From assembly GCA_003991915.1 (NCBI GenBank), contig RQTK01000979.1:121651-185650 (forward strand): a stretch of 64,000 nt of DNA. The letters are read 5' to 3'. Shown piece by piece: positions 1 to 47,100 of this stretch; within the stretch, counting starts at the first letter, position 1; each line of letters opens with the position of its first letter. A program made the position numbers and the translations under genes. The DNA is from Elysia chlorotica (taxonomy: Eukaryota > Mollusca > Gastropoda > Plakobranchidae). The notes beneath the pieces were generated by a model. The model did not search any database, was not told where the DNA came from, and worked only from the letters and a program-made list of their open reading frames with translations.

Positions 1-539
1 ATGTCCATAAGAAAATAATGTGTCTTTTTTATGAATCAGTCATTGAGAGTGTGATCTGTTTCGCTCTGGTCTGTTGCGGAGAAAATGCAAATGCATCAAT
101 AATTTGTAAACAAGACAAAATTATATCCAAATGTAATAAAATTTGTAAACCCATAGAATATTTCCCCTATGTAGATATGCTATATATGTGTAAATGTCAA
201 ATTAAGATTGTTTCAATTTTTAAAGATGAAAACCATCCTCTATATAGCTAGTTAAGCTTTTCGCAGCGCTCAAGGAGGCCAAGAGCCTTGCAAGGTACAA
301 AAATTCGTTTCTGCCTAGAGCACTTAAACTTTTGTAAAAAAATGTAATACAATTTTCTATTTTAGACCAAGTTGCTTGGCAAGCTACTATTATTATTTAA
401 ATAATAATAATAATGATAATAATTATTATTATGACTATTGTTAATGTTTTTCTTTTTATTATTATTGATGCTGTTATGAGTATCGATATTTGTAATACTA
501 ATAACTCATGTCATAAGTGTCTATACTATTTTGTTTTGC
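1..539. other. Non-coding, AT-rich, downstream of SMC2
   Basis: Short open frames here have no recognisable protein features. A short ATT-rich stretch lies near 390-435. Confidence 0.5.
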
Positions 540-604
540 TGCATATACGGACCATCAAATGTGCCCTTAAAGGACAAATAAAGTTATATCTTATCTTATC
601 TTAA
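540..604 (+). repeat. LINE 3' tail
   Basis: The sequence GGACAAATAAAGTTATATC followed by repeated TATCT is a typical CR1/L2-type non-LTR element 3' end with a short tandem tail. Only the tail is recognisable. Confidence 0.45.
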
Positions 605-2169
605 CTATTTCCGAAGCTTATATACAAGTATACAGGTGTTGTTTTTTTTTACCCACGAATGGATTAGCTTTAAGAAAACCATAAATTCACCCAAAAAAAA
701 AAAAATCAGAACCGAACAACATATAGAAACACAAATTGCGGAATACATATTAGTTTTTATCTTAAAATTGGTGCCATCAAAACGAATTATGCAGATTTTG
801 AATAGCCCTGGTATTTTTCACCACAAGTCGCTGTGAAGGTTAACTGATCTCTGAAATCTCTTTTGAATTTGTTAATTTTTTTTTCTGCGATGAGTTTTAC
901 TAAGCACATTCATAACCTTCATTTGGTATTCATGAGCAACGGGTAACATTTTTTTCATAGACTTGCATGCTTTGTAAGTTTGTTTGACCAGCTTTTCATT
1001 TGACATTCTTTAGCAACCTTTCTACTAATTCTAGGTTATCTGACAAAGATATATGAACCTTCAGATGGAACATGTAAGTTGGTGTTTTATTCGAGGCAGA
1101 GAAACAAGAAATTTGCTCTAATTTTAACACTCCATAAACTCTGGAGAATGTTAATTTACATAAGATTAAGAAAAATCTTCCATATCCAACTACTTACAAA
1201 TAAAGAAGCAATTTATTTTTCTTTCCTTATTGTAAGATTGTAAACCCTACATTCATCCATCATGTCTAAAGCTTTTATAAAAGAAGGCATTTGTAAAAAA
1301 AAACGGAAAACGAACACAAGAAATACATTAATTTTATTTTTAATGAAATAATTGTTTAGATTGACACATTTTTATGACTGTTAAAAGAGATAGCAATAGA
1401 AACAATTTTAAAGTTTAAAACAATTGGCATGAGGACAGACGTTAATTACGTTTTTATAAGTTAATGCAGTCTGGTTATACTGGCATTATACAGATATTTG
1501 AAATTATGATGTACACATCAGAAAAGATAAGTACAAAGACAAGGCATTGACTTAAAAAATCTTAGAATAAGGTTCTCAAAACACTGTAGAAAAAGACATT
1601 TCAAAGGATTATCTATGTGAGGCTCAAAAGAAAATTCAACATTCAAGGTTAAAATAAGCGAAGAGAAACTGGGGTACAAGTAACAGACAACAAAGAATAC
1701 TTGACATTAACAGATTAAGAGGGGCTAAAAACAATACAGTAAAATGTGACTACAACAGGACTTTTGGTTCCAGAAGAAAAATTCCGCTGCAAGCACCCAC
1801 TATATACATGCAAGAAAAAAAACAACCAAATAAGTCAACATTTTTATATTTGTTACTTCCCTTTTTAAAATAATAAAATTAACGTGCCTCATGAGCCTTC
1901 TGTCTTTATTTCACTGGTTTTGTCGGTTATTTTATTGTTGCTCTCGAACTTCTTTTGTCTTCTTCTGTCAGAGACAATCTAGGTTAAATCCATGCACCGT
2001 TATTTTAGAACCAAAGTTCCCTTCCCTCTCCCGCTGTATCCACGTTCACCCGTTTCCTTGTCCTGTTAAACGCAAGCACAAGCAATATCCTTATTTAAAA
2101 AAAAAAAAGGGGATTCTTCAAACGTTCTGCTGTAGTGATGGTTCCACTGTAGCGGGTGCCGCTATAGTT

Positions 2170-2170
<1 letters not shown>
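605..2170. other. Non-coding flank
   Basis: This AT-rich sequence holds no supported gene. The open frame at about 1891-2253 runs into the GA repeat and has no homology I recognise. Confidence 0.5.
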
Positions 2171-2173
<3 letters not shown>

Positions 2174-2249
<76 letters not shown>

Positions 2250-2264
2250 GTGAGTGAGAGAGGC
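2174..2264. repeat. (GA)n microsatellite
   Basis: An almost perfect run of AG dinucleotides ends in GAGT variants. It creates spurious Ser/Leu and Arg/Glu open frames. Confidence 0.95.
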
Positions 2265-2538
2265 TACCAATTGTGCATGACAGAGGATAAATAAAAACCA
2301 ATTATCAAAGTTTGTACAATACATAGTAAGGCATTTTATAATAACAGTATGAAAACGTCTATTCTTTCCTTGAATAATCCATATTCAGTACCTTCAAAAA
2401 AAGTTCTCTAAAATGTGACCAAGCTCACTGAGACGTAATTTTCACAAGGGTATGACAAAGGGAAAATATCTGATATAACCAAGTTATTAAAACTGAATCA
2501 TATCCACATGCAAAAAGTAAATTTTAAAGTTTTACCTT

Positions 2539-2544
2539 TTTATT
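2539..2544 (-). terminator. Candidate SMC2 polyadenylation signal
   Basis: AATAAA on the minus strand lies about 106 bp past the SMC2 stop. It is the first canonical hexamer in that direction and sits in an AT-rich 3' region. No transcript evidence is available. Confidence 0.5.
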
Positions 2545-2649
2545 AAAAATTTCTTCTTGTAGATTACAAAACTTCTATTGCAGGTTAAATGAAATTGTAT
2601 TTTCTATAATTTCAATAATTCAAACAAACATTTTAAAACCACAAGATCT

Positions 2650-37147
<34,498 letters not shown>

Positions 37148-37234
37148 TTTGAAAACTATAAAATGCAATAATTTTCTTTAAAAATTGTTGGAAAATGCAT
37201 CCCTCTTGAAATCAAAAAGGGCGCTTGAGTGTAA

Positions 37235-37243
37235 ACTTCCGGT
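37235..37243 (-). promoter_or_regulatory. ETS-type site in the SMC2 promoter
   Basis: Minus-strand ACCGGAAGT is a perfect ETS/GABP consensus about 90 bp upstream of the SMC2 ATG. Such sites are common in housekeeping and cell-cycle promoters. No convincing TATA box is seen nearby. Confidence 0.5.
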
Positions 37244-37334
37244 ACTATGCAGTGTAGGCTAAAACGTTTGTTCAGTTCTTAAAAATTGCAGCTCGGCTCC
37301 TGATGATGTTCTGTATACCAATTTTGTGTATGAT

Positions 37335-37412
37335 AAAATGGTGGGGTGTCTTGTTTTAGCAAGGCGAATGGGTCTTACAAGGACGCGCGAGTTTGATTCA
37401 CGTCCAAATGGT
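37335..37412 (+). repeat. Possible tRNA-derived SINE head
   Basis: GTTTGATTCACG resembles a tRNA B-box with a loosely A-box-like stretch about 30 bp before it. The match is weak. It lies upstream of SMC2. Confidence 0.25.
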
Positions 37413-37904
37413 CTGAACATTTTTGTTCTTTTTATCCTTTGTCCCAGTGTTTAATTAATTACGTGTTTACCTCTGTGTATGCATCTGTTTTTGCGAACGC
37501 GTATTTTGTTTGTGCGCTTGATCCGTAATTATTGATGTAACTATAATCTACACACAAAATGTGTCCTTATAAGATACATATTCGATCTAGAGGAGGCAGA
37601 CTACTTTGGATACACTATATATGTAATAGGAGTTACAGTGGTCTCCGCCTAAGAACTCTCTGTTTAACAAACCCAGTCCGTCTTCTAGCCCGCTACCCAT
37701 TTGAAACATGTTTTTCTCTTTAATTTAGCCCTCTACAAAATGCTAAGTTTAAGAACCCGTTTAAAAGAGGGCCCGATTAATTAAGAAAATAGTTTTTCAA
37801 ACCACACTCAACAAGTGCCTCCATGTTTTTAAATCCCGCCCACCTCTTCTCTCGGTTTCTGAATAAATGTGTCAATTACTAAGTTGTTATTTTACTCTGA
37901 AAGG

Positions 37905-37948
37905 GTGCGCTCCCTCTCTCTCGCTCTTTCTCCCCCCCTCTCTCTCCA

Positions 37949-37979
<31 letters not shown>

Positions 37980-38637
37980 NNNNNNNNNNNNNNNNNNNNN
38001 NNNNNNNNNNNNNNNNNNNNNNNNNNNNNNNNNNNNNNNNNNNNNNNNNNNNNNNNNNNNNNNNNNNNNNNNNNNNNNNNNNNNNNNNNNNNNNNNNNNN
38101 NNNNNNNNNNNNNNNNNNNNNNNNNNNNNNNNNNNNNNNNNNNNNNNNNNNNNNNNNNNNNNNNNNNNNNNNNNNNNNNNNNNNNNNNNNNNNNNNNNNN
38201 NNNNNNNNNNNNNNNNNNNNNNNNNNNNNNNNNNNNNNNNNNNNNNNNNNNNNNNNNNNNNNNNNNNNNNNNNNNNNNNNNNNNNNNNNNNNNNNNNNNN
38301 NNNNNNNNNNNNNNNNNNNNNNNNNNNNNNNNNNNNNNNNNNNNNNNNNNNNNNNNNNNNNNNNNNNNNNNNNNNNNNNNNNNNNNNNNNNNNNNNNNNN
38401 NNNNNNNNNNNNNNNNNNNNNNNNNNNNNNNNNNNNNNNNNNNNNNNNNNNNNNNNNNNNNNNNNNNNNNNNNNNNNNNNNNNNNNNNNNNNNNNNNNNN
38501 NNNNNNNNNNNNNNNNNNNNNNNNNNNNNNNNNNNNNNNNNNNNNNNNNNNNNNNNNNNNNNNNNNNNNNNNNNNNNNNNNNNNNNNNNNNNNNNNNNNN
38601 NNNNNNNNNNNNNNNNNNNNNNNNNNNNNNNNNNNNN

Positions 38638-38700
<63 letters not shown>
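37905..38700. other. Assembly gap (37980-38637) between unlike microsatellites
   Basis: A (CT)n run ends at 37979, 658 Ns follow, and an (ATT)n run begins at 38638. Open frames drawn across the gap are artefacts. The true sequence and length here are unknown. Confidence 0.98.
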
Positions 38701-38702
<2 letters not shown>

Positions 38703-40262
38703 TACTAGCCTATTAATATTATCATTATTATTATTGTTATTATGAGTGTGCGAATAAGGAAAATTCTTTTTTCATTATTTAACCTAGTTTTTATGTTTTC
38801 CAGACTCCACATTTGTATGAACAATGTCCTAGAGTAATAAGTAGCGGTTGAATGTGTTATAAGCTTAGGCCCTGAACTACGGTGGAAAACTTATAAGGAC
38901 TTGTTACTCTATCAATGGCGAATGGTATATTAATATGCCGACTGCAGCGCGACATCTCGGGATTTATATCTTTGTTTCGACCACCTAATGAAAAACTAAC
39001 ACGTGCATCATTTTTTTTAAGTTACTTTAACGAATAGAAATAAAATTAATATCTGTGGTGAAATGTGACAAACGATTCAACGGTGATCATTTTTGAAACC
39101 CATTTCATTTGAATAAATATTGAATAAGGTGTAGTAATAAAAATAAAAAAACACAACAACAGCGGCGATTATAACAATCATTAAAAATGTATGCAGTACA
39201 TAATACACTGTAACGGGCCGTCTTGAGTTGAAGTCCCACTGCAGGAGTGATCTTTGACCTATCAACACTGCATCACGGGAACGGTTCAACGCTTCAATCA
39301 TTAATTTTATTCCAACATGTGCTAAAGGTCTTCTAATCTTAGTTTCTTTTGTTCAGTCGGTTCTTTGTTATTTAAACGCCATCTAATGACGATATAGAAT
39401 GAACATGGTAATTGATTTAAAGCTTTTTCTGTTAACAGCATCAACCTTCATTGATCTAATTTTCTACGATGAAATATGCGTGGTTTTGAATGATTACAAA
39501 CATTTATTCGTGTATTTTAAGCTAATTCTGTTTTGAGAAGCAAATTAATGTGAATTTGGAAGTTAAATGAAAAATATTTTGGCAACGTCTGCGACAGTAA
39601 AAAAAAAGAAGGCAGACTAAAACAATTTGTTTTAATTTCTAACCTTTTTTTTTTATATACATACTGAAACCTAACCGAGGAATGAAACTCTTAAAGGGCT
39701 ACGCCAAAAAAGACGTTAAAAATCTTAAAAACTAAGTTAATAAATAGATGACGATTTTTTTTTACAAGTGTATTCCCTTCTTGCATAAAAAAGCGACGCC
39801 ATCTACTAAAGTACACCGATGTGCCACCACTAACTAGAGGCTAGACCAAGTTTTTAAAATCAGAGAGGAGTGACTGTTAGACAAAAGTTCGCCACGTTTA
39901 GCAGGCAAGATCTGTCGCCTGCTGTGGCTGGTAAAGAATTTCACCTCAAAGGTAACAAAGTCATTGTTATAAACGGTTAGGGTTCCGCTCGCTTTGATTT
40001 TAAAGTAGTGTGGGAGTCGTGGAGAATCATGGAGATTCAGAGGTTGCGCTTGCTCAGTCGGCACAGCGAAGCGATTTCTTTCCAAAGATCCGTGTTTCGA
40101 CTCTCTGGTCGAGCTGCCCTTTTTCCTTCTGGCTGGGTCAGTATCGGTGCTAAAGTAATGGGAATCCCACTCTCGGATTCCATCGCCGTTTCCCTCGTTC
40201 ATAACACTGGAGACTTAAACTTAATCCCTTTGCTGTATATTACAATCTTTCATAACATTTGA
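38701..40262. other. No gene recognised
   Basis: Open frames of up to about 120 codons, such as 40202-39834 on the minus strand, show no conserved motif and overlap sequence of repeat character. Confidence 0.4.
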
Positions 40263-40279
40263 GACGTTAAACTAGGATA

Positions 40280-40362
40280 GGCTGACTTTCTCGAAGAGCG
40301 CTTGTGATCGCACTGTGCACATTGTGATGCCTTAACCAGTGAGCCAATTCCCCACCACATCA
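40280..40362 (-). repeat. tRNA-derived SINE-like segment
   Basis: The minus strand reads TGGCTCACTGGTTAAGGC (A-box-like) and then GCGATCACAAGC (weak B-box) at tRNA-like spacing. Confidence 0.4.
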
Positions 40363-41322
40363 TCATTCTCAGCGCTATTTGCACATGTAGCGTACTCCTT
40401 TGTGACCACTTCACGCGGATACGCTTGCAGCAGCATCAAGGGGAAAATGAATTTTCAGCCGTACAAAATATTTAGTTCGTACATTCTTATGATCTTATAA
40501 GCAGCTCCATATATTTTAACATTATACATTTCTACTTGAATATATAAACAAAACAAAACCCCCCAAAACACAAAACAATAACAACAACCACCCCACTACT
40601 ATAAATATGATTTTTTTTCAGAGTATCAATTTTATAATTACATTATTTGTATCACCATAGAGATGCCCCAGTATAATAATAGCATGACTGACAAAGATAA
40701 CATGCTGTGCACCAATTAGCGTGGAAATAAATCATTCTTTTTTCCCCTCTCAGCAGAAGTAACAATAGTTCTCTTTATACAATTTTGACGTTAGAGATGG
40801 TTTCGACAAACATGTAGTTTTTGCCGTCGATATTCATTTCATGATTTCATTAATTTACAAAATTTAAATCTTTGTATGGATGGGAAACTTAATTATTCTC
40901 TATTTTTATGTTGCAAACCATTATTGACAAGCAGAGAACCACAGCGTATTGTAATATTACACTCTATGTTTTTTTAAAAATTTATCTGCCAATAGGGCGT
41001 TAATATAGGCGCGTTCAAGTTTCGATATACCGTATCCCATCCTGCTATCTAATATTAAATTTGATCAGGATTTAGCACGTAGGCCTGCAATTCTGTGATG
41101 CCCCCAAAGCATCATTAATATCACTAGATCTACATGTGTACTTACTACTACGCATCAACTACGTGTACATGCATTACATGTACCACCTACAAGATAACTG
41201 GAGCAATACATGTGTACCACTAATTTCACTCTTCTCCGTGTTAATCCCTCATTATGATACATTCCCCTTGTTTCTCGTCGTTTTTTTGTTTTGTTTTTTT
41301 GAAACAGATTCAATGCCATTGT

Positions 41323-41400
41323 AAAGCCCCGCCCACGTCGGGTTTGATTGGTCAAATATCACTGATCGGTGACCACGATCAATCAGAGGCGCCAAGAGCA
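41323..41400. promoter_or_regulatory. GC-box and CCAAT-like cluster
   Basis: AAGCCCCGCCCACG (Sp1-like), GATTGGTC (reverse CCAAT) and GATCAATCAGAGGCG lie within 80 bp in otherwise AT-rich DNA. No coding exon is found beside it, so its function is unknown. Confidence 0.25.
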
Positions 41401-41654
41401 GACACCCATCAGGCCAACACAGCGTTAGATGGAGAGCCTACCTAAATTAAAACAGGCAAAGTCACCGAAATGACTGAAGTGAACACATTTTCCCAATAAA
41501 AAAGTAATAGTGGTCTATTTATTTTAAATTAATGTCATAGGATAGAAGGATACTCAGTGAGTATTATTGTTCGGCCTACAAGCCTAGCAGAATGTAACTG
41601 TCCTAAATGTGCCTAATATACTTCACATAAAAATTTGTTACACCCATATACGCC

Positions 41655-41715
41655 GAGTCTCCAATATCCATTCTGTGTGGAGGACCTAGGAGACGTTACG
41701 CAATTATGAGAGCTT
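41655..41715 (+). repeat. SINE core fragment
   Basis: GTCTCCAATATCCATTC..GGAGGACCTAGGAGACGTTA matches the 3' core seen at 46256-46300 (CCTAGGAGACGTTAAACCC). Confidence 0.5.
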
Positions 41716-43316
41716 CGCTTTATTTCGCGCGGCTTTTAGAATAGCATGTCTAGTCTGTCTAAACGTGCATGGGCGGCGTATAATTAAAGAAAAGCGATTA
41801 TACTATTAAAAACAAAACAAAACTATGTTATTAGGAGTCCGTTAGACAAAGTGCACAAAATTATACAAAGAAACATAAACAAAAGCAAAGAATAAGAATA
41901 AAAAGGTTTAAGACATGTTGAAGGCTACCGCGACTTTGTGCTTACGAACCAAGGGGTGATTTTATGAAAAAAAAATTCGTTAGGTTTAAAATAATTATTT
42001 CTAGTCAATATTATTCGTTAAACCTCTATAAGAAGAGCAATTTTAATAAGCAAAAAAATCACCATTATAAACATTTTCAAAATGTACCCTTTCTTTGTTC
42101 ATGTCCGAAACAAGACGAATAATATTGAATATGTATTCTAGCGTTTGTGCAGAACTTTGTACTGTGATATAAGGTGTGACATTCCTCAGTCCAGCACGAA
42201 TGACCAGGGGTATGACATCACCAGTGGTCTATTGGACCGTGGGTCAGTAGTGGATCCAGGGCTTATCCAATTCCTTTCAATAGATCAACTAGCGGGATGC
42301 CAAAATGATCATTTTATTTGTTTGCGTTGTTTATATAACGTTTCTAAACTCAGTATCATAAAACTGAATTACATGTACATGTGTATGACGTAAACGTACA
42401 ACATAATTATTTCAGAAGAAAAAATCAACAGCAACGCTACAAACATTTTCTCCTTTCCGTTCTCGATCTCAAAATTAAATAACCGTGATATAAAAATGCA
42501 ATAAATAGCTAAATTATATTATGATCTATCTGGACGTTTCTAATGGGCGATGTAAAACAATCGCCTGTTTCGCTAAAACAATTACACCTGTAAATTATGA
42601 AACCGATAGTTTGTGTACACCTAAAGTGTTATCATTATAATTGGCTTGATCAGCAAATTTATGGTCACCCTATGAAGATTATTATGACTACGGTCGATTT
42701 GGACCGGGATAAAGTTTAGCCCAACATGTAAAGAAACTAGATTTATTTTGAGGGTGCGAGCTGTTTTCTGTCCGTAGACACTAGTGATACACGTGCCACA
42801 CTTTCGTCTACTAAACTCAAAGTTAAATTAGCACAATGTTTTTTTTATTATTGCTGCATGGTGTTTGCGGGCGTGAGATGGTCGAGCAAGCTAACATTAG
42901 GGTTTGTAAAGCACACGGAGTATCGAATGCCAACAGTACAGCAACTAAATGTGCAAAACATGACCTGTATACTGCATTAAACAAGTCATGTCGAACGTAA
43001 TTATGCTCTTTCATACTGGTGACAAATCACGGTAACTAGACGTGCCAACTTACACCCCTCAGAGACACAAATCAATCTGATGAAATTCTAGCTTGTCATC
43101 AACAACAAATCATTCTAAAAACACAACCTACATAATATAGCTTTACAACCTTTCAAGGTCTTGTCTTTTAATGGGTATCCAAACATTGTAATTTATTTCC
43201 TTCTTCTTTCTATTTTAAATTTATATTTGTTATGTTATTGTAGTCTAACCTTATCATTCTTGTATCGATGTGTATGTATGCCATAATCAAAGCCAAATGT
43301 CACTAGCCTCAACTCT

Positions 43317-43478
43317 TCACTGTAGCCCTGGGGTAGAACATCGGGTTCCGATACAGGAGGTCCGTGGTTCGAGCCCAGGCGATTTCAACTCCTTCTGAAA
43401 TTGCCAGACGCCAGTCTTGGGGCTCGTTCACAACATAGCCTATATAGGACTGAGGTTGGACGTCAAATCAACTCAACT
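43317..43478 (+). repeat. tRNA-derived SINE
   Basis: GTGGTTCGAGCCC is a perfect B-box with a plausible A-box (GGGGTAGAACATCGG) before it. The downstream body ends CCTATATAGGACTGAGGTTG then GACGTCAAATCAACTC. The same 3' end appears in reverse at 44868 and 60113. This is the best SINE copy in the window. Confidence 0.7.
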
Positions 43479-43479
43479 C

Positions 43480-43670
43480 AACTAGTCTCTGTCTCTCTGT
43501 ACCCCTCTCTTTCGCTCTGTTTCTGTCTCCATCCCTCTCCCTCCTTCTCCTTCTCTCTCTCATTTTTGTCTCTCTCTATCTCTCATTCTCCCCTTTTTTG
43601 TCTCTCTCCCTTTCTTTCTGTCTATCTCACTCTCTCTGTCTATCTTTCTCATAATTCTCTTATTATTGGC
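43480..43670. repeat. CT-rich low-complexity tract
   Basis: Interrupted TCTC/CTCT runs follow the SINE, probably an expanded SINE tail. The long Ser/Leu-rich open frame here is an artefact. Confidence 0.8.
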
Positions 43671-44867
43671 CCTGTGTCTGCCATTTTGTGTGCTTCTTTA
43701 GACCTTTCCATCTTTATGACTTGGTGCCTGACCCTATATTCGGCTCCTCCCCTCCCCTCTCCAAAAAACAACAACAAAACAAACAACGAAACACACAAAC
43801 CCCAACGAAACAAAAACAAACAAGCAGAATCAACTCCCCTCTCGCCCTTTTCAATTCATGTAACTCACCCCCCCCCCTTCCTCCCTCCGCTTCAACCAAA
43901 CTGCCTCTCTCAACTTTATTTCATATTGCTTTTTTCTGCTCTTTTTTGTTTGTTTGGTTTTCCTCTTACTCATCCCGATTTCTTCCTCAGCTGCTCACTG
44001 ATGTGTCCCATTGCAATTATTATTTTAATTATGCCTGCACTAAATGGAAGCCAGACGAACTAATGAACAATTTTGACCTTATGCTAGCACAGTTATGTTT
44101 AGATGTGCATAAAAATATTACCGAAAACAAAAATAAAAGCAAAAATGAGACTGCTTACGTTGATGGTGTTCCGTATAACTTCAACCGCAGACAGTGTTAA
44201 TAAAAGGGCGAAAACTAATAGAATTGTCATGGAAATCCGCACTAGCTTCGAGTCTAGATTGTAACATGACCGCCTTTCAAACCAAACCAATTTTCTTTTG
44301 TCCCTCCCTATATCGGTCTGCTGGTTCTCGCCAAAAAACGCCGCACCATTGGCGTTGTTATTGTCTGATATACGGGGCTATCATTTTCTCATCGTGCATT
44401 GGTAATTTCCTGGCACCTTGCATTACTAAGTTTACACAAGCACACCCCCCCCCACTTCCCCGCCTTTTTGTTCTGAAAAATCTGAAGAAAAAAAAACCCG
44501 TTACGTATGCTTTCGTTGATATAAGTAACCTAACCCTGTGTGTCGCTTGGTAATTTAAATTAAATTATTTTCTTTATAAAAATCGATTGCAAGCTTGAAT
44601 TTGAAAAAAATCTGGCTAATTTTACTATATATGCCTACATGTATGTACCATTTAACCAATTTCCGTAGCGCCTATCTACCTCCTTCATCCATGCTTTGGT
44701 CAGAGAAAGCGAAGTTCTCTTATATTCCAGCGTCTTCTGGGCCTCAAGAAAATTCATATACGGCGACAAGACCCCAGAGCGGGATAGCCCGGACTTGATC
44801 GGTGACATTTTGCATGTACTCACATCGACCCGACCAGTGGGGAAAGAAATGCGCTGGCCAGAGCGTT

Positions 44868-44925
44868 TGAGTTGGTTTAACGTCCAACCTCAGCACTATA
44901 TAGGCTGTAATTTTGTAGACGTGAC
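44868..44925 (-). repeat. SINE 3' end fragment
   Basis: GAGTTGGTTTAACGTCCAAC..CTCAGCACTATATAGGCTG is the reverse complement of the SINE 3' end at 43430-43475. Confidence 0.6.
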
Positions 44926-45094
44926 GCGCTGGCCAGAGCCAGTCCTGGACCCGCAAACTTTCAATTACAAACTGCGCACTCTGCCCATGGACCACCACAC
45001 TCCTTTCCTGCTTGGTTTCTAGGAAGGAAAGAAGCTCTCTTCTAGTTTAACGTTTCCTAGATCCATAAGAAGGATAATATACGGTGAAGGGTCT

Positions 45095-45140
45095 CGGGGC
45101 TAACGTCTGACAATTTTACATGCTGCCACAAAAAGACAGA
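45095..45140 (+). repeat. Shared SINE-like piece
   Basis: ACAATTTTACATGCTGCCAC with flanking GTCT matches 47008-47044. Both copies are followed by AAAGA and a degenerate region. Confidence 0.5.
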
Positions 45141-46199
45141 GTTGGAATACCATGACTACTGTTTTATCCAATCATAATGCAATGACAGTGACCCAACCAG
45201 TAATGGGGAAAAAACTGACAAATAAACTTTCCCGATCGTGGGGCGGAACCAAGGACCTCCCAAATCGAAGCCCACTACTGAAACCAGATCGCCCCTACCC
45301 CTTTCCTATCGGCCCCATGCTGTTATCTCCAGGTCCATGGCCATGCTGTGATGGATAGGTCGACTACCGAGATAGCCAGACAGGCCTTTGTCACTCCATC
45401 AGCCAGACACCAAATCTACATCACATTGTCTCGCTCCATAAACCTGCCAACATTCCCGGCATGTCTTATGTTTAAACTAACTTGCGTGTTCTATTAGAAC
45501 ACAATGAAATCACCCAATGCCACTTCTATTTTCCCTTTCAAGCTTCACAAAAAACATTTTGAGCAATTATTTTTGTGTGTGAATAAAGCTGGACTGAGTG
45601 AATAGAACCAAAAATTAAGTAACGCGAGTCAGGAATGTAATTACATGTATGTTATAAATATACTGTTAAATAATTAATAGATTGTCCGTAAACAAACCTG
45701 GCCAGTGAAACGCCTGATTGATACTTTTACCAATGACAACCAATCCAGTTCGATGATACATGTACTGTAATATTTTGCTTACATTTACAACAAAATTGAA
45801 GCAACGTTGATTTTCGATGATGTGATATGGTATATACACACAACATGTATTACATTAGGTACAATAGTAATGTACAAAGCTATAACTCATTCACTCAAAA
45901 TGAAATCAGTATTAACCCGCATTAAGGCAACATTACTTTAATAAAATGATAAGATATGCTTATAACTAAAACATCTCTTTTGGTCGACACCATTTTATTA
46001 CCACAACAGGAATAGTATGTACACCTTAAAAAAAACTTCTCAATCAAATAATGTGAGCGCATTATGAAAGTATGGGACATATTGGTGCTTAGAATGAGAA
46101 GTTAGATAATACGTACCGAAGATGTCTTTCTGGTCTACTTGAATGGTCCAAACGTATGCACCTTATCTGTTAACACCACAATCCCTAATATATCCTCTG

Positions 46200-46202
<3 letters not shown>

Positions 46203-46253
<51 letters not shown>
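46203..46253. repeat. (GA)n microsatellite
   Basis: Pure AG run, followed directly by a SINE 3' core at 46256. Confidence 0.95.
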
Positions 46254-46258
<5 letters not shown>

Positions 46259-46302
46259 CGCCGTATAGGATCCCCCAGGGGAACCTAGGAGACGTTAAAC
46301 CC
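46254..46302 (+). repeat. SINE 3' core fragment
   Basis: GTCGCCGTATAGGATCCCCC and CCTAGGAGACGTTAAAC. A related GTCGCCGTATAGGATC lies near 22018. Confidence 0.6.
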
Positions 46303-46371
46303 GGAGAGAGGGAGATAATTCTCTCCCTCCCTCTATAGATGAAAAAAATTATATAGTGTGTCTGTGAAAAG

Positions 46372-46400
46372 AGAGAGAGAGACAGAGATAGAGAGAAAAA

Positions 46401-46461
<61 letters not shown>
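46372..46461. repeat. (GA)n microsatellite
   Basis: AG run with a few interruptions. Confidence 0.95.
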
Positions 46462-46465
<4 letters not shown>

Positions 46466-46778
46466 ATACTCTGTAAATGTATTGGGATTGAACAGATGCG
46501 AGAGTGATGGCATTTGAGGAAAATTGGTGCTGTCCTAGCAATTATGATTTCTTTTTCGTCCTTATTGTTTAGGTTAAACAAAATTAGCATATTCTATATC
46601 ACCCATTTACAGACGTTATTCCTTTCAAGATACTAAATCAATATAGTTACGTGTTGGATTCAGAACTTGAAAAAAAAAAACCATTTGTGTTACTAAAAAA
46701 AAAAACAGCAACAATATTTCTCTTTCATCCTCCTTCTGTCTCTGTCTCTATTTCTGTCTCTCTCTATCTTTTCCTGCC

Positions 46779-46837
<59 letters not shown>

Positions 46838-46965
46838 TTCTGCCTGTCCGTCTGTCTGTCTATCTATCTGTCTCTCTGTCTGTCTCTCTCTGTGTCTGTC
46901 TCTATAACTCTGTCTATCTGACTGTCTGTTTCTGTTTCTGTCTGTCTACCTGTCTCTGTCTTTCT
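46779..46965. repeat. (CTGT)n microsatellite
   Basis: Pure TGTC repeats to about 46834, degenerate beyond. Confidence 0.95.
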
Positions 46966-47004
46966 TGTCTTTTATTATAACATTTTTTATGGCCACGGGT
47001 CCAA

Positions 47005-47100
47005 AGACTGTCGTCTGGCAATTTTACGTGCTGCCACAAAGAAAGAAAGGGGATTCCAGGATTTCTGTCTCAGGCCATCGTAAGCACCGACCCAACCAAA
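47005..47100 (+). repeat. Shared SINE-like piece
   Basis: CTGGCAATTTTACGTGCTGC and following bases are homologous to 45095-45140. Confidence 0.5.

Noticed and set aside
2095-2324. Ser/Leu-rich and Arg/Glu-rich frames
   Set aside because: Translations of the (GA)n microsatellite. The same applies at 21394-21931 and 46185-46590.
37867-38745. Long open frames of about 280-290 codons
   Set aside because: They exist only because they run through the N gap; the flanks are CT and ATT repeats.
39834-40202. 122-codon minus-strand frame
   Set aside because: No recognised motif; overlaps repeat-like sequence with another long frame antisense.
43317-43400. tRNA gene
   Set aside because: The A/B-box pattern is present but the arms do not form a clean cloverleaf and a SINE body follows, so it is called a SINE.
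43401-44200. Two long plus-strand frames of 170-220 codons
   Set aside because: Low-complexity CT-rich sequence following a SINE, with no domains and no coding-like composition.
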